Assembly (NCBI GenBank): GCA_007123985.1
Contig: SLGA01000176.1
Location: 1 to 34,801, forward strand
Source: Balneolaceae bacterium
GTDB taxonomy: Bacteria > Bacteroidota > Rhodothermia > Balneolales > Balneolaceae
Length of the DNA: 34,801 bases
Reading direction: 5' to 3'
The notes under the pieces: model-generated
Databases searched by the model: none
What the model saw: only the letters and a program-made list of their open reading frames with translations
What the model was told of the DNA's origin: nothing
Translations under genes and position numbers: made by a program
Shown here: piece by piece, positions 34,711 to 34,801 of the stretch
Layout: each line of letters starts with the position of its first letter
Position numbering within the stretch: the first letter of the stretch is position 1

Positions 34711-34734
34711 TTTCTACCACACACTAAATATATT

Positions 34735-34801
34735 ATGAGTAACAAAAAAGTAATCAATCCGCGCGCCGGAATGGACGTGGATTCTTTCAGAGAAGACATC
34801 A
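34735..34801 (+). CDS. Start of a gene cut by the window edge, product not identified
   Basis: An ATG at 34735 opens a frame to the window end, MSNKKVINPRAGMDVDSFRE and two more codons. It lies 24 bases after ispE on the same strand and has the same codon style. Twenty-two residues are too few to name the protein. The GMDVDSFRED stretch loosely recalls the N-terminus of glycogen-phosphorylase-type enzymes, which I treat as a guess only. Confidence 0.5.
   Translation, partial: MSNKKVINPRAGMDVDSFREDI

Overview
This is a gene-dense chromosomal window of moderate to low GC. The gene set and signals point to the Bacteroidota / Balneolota / Rhodothermota group, and a Balneolales-like marine bacterium is my best guess. 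I infer this from four things: weak or absent Shine-Dalgarno sequences, several TTG/GTG starts, promoter elements of the TAnnTTTG type, and a long (about 1,130 residue) SecA with an inserted helical segment. The group assignment is inference; no rRNA is present. I see no tRNA, rRNA, CRISPR array, insertion sequence or prophage. No gene-free stretch exceeds 300 bases; the longest is the roughly 270-base divergent rpmH/secA spacer.

Region 1 (1-7313, all +) is a denitrification and heme block: the 3' end of nosL, then nosD, nosF, nosY (copper-site assembly for nitrous oxide reductase), a COX15-type heme A synthase, an unassigned 12-helix membrane protein with conserved-looking histidines, an Rrf2-family regulator with three cysteines, and hemN (oxygen-independent heme synthesis). 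nosZ probably lies just left of the window. Region 2 (7480-11440) holds an exported TPR protein facing a three-gene operon: VTC-type polyphosphate polymerase, DUF4956 membrane protein and HlyD-like adaptor. A DUF308 membrane protein follows. This operon is the best candidate here for a poorly described system.

Region 3 (11471-20008) has an M24 aminopeptidase, a stand-alone HsdR_N-type nuclease-fold protein with a long extra C-terminus, and the conserved cluster yidC-rnpA-rpmH, which diverges from secA. Region 4 (20037-24836, all -) is catabolic: glutamate dehydrogenase, imidazolonepropionase, a Na+/Ca2+-type exchanger and a formimidoylglutamase-like arginase-family enzyme. Together these fit histidine breakdown to glutamate and then 2-oxoglutarate, although hutH and hutU are not in the window.

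Region 5 (24911-31935) is mixed: a 2H phosphoesterase, a small GlsB/YeaQ-like membrane protein, DNA polymerase IV, a small lipoprotein, a membrane-anchored MurF-like ligase diverging from an NDP-sugar pyrophosphorylase, an orphan lipoprotein and an OmpA-family lipoprotein with a clear intrinsic terminator. Region 6 (32135-end, +) carries a CCA-adding/poly(A) polymerase-family enzyme, a SemiSWEET transporter, ispE and the first codons of one more gene cut by the window edge.
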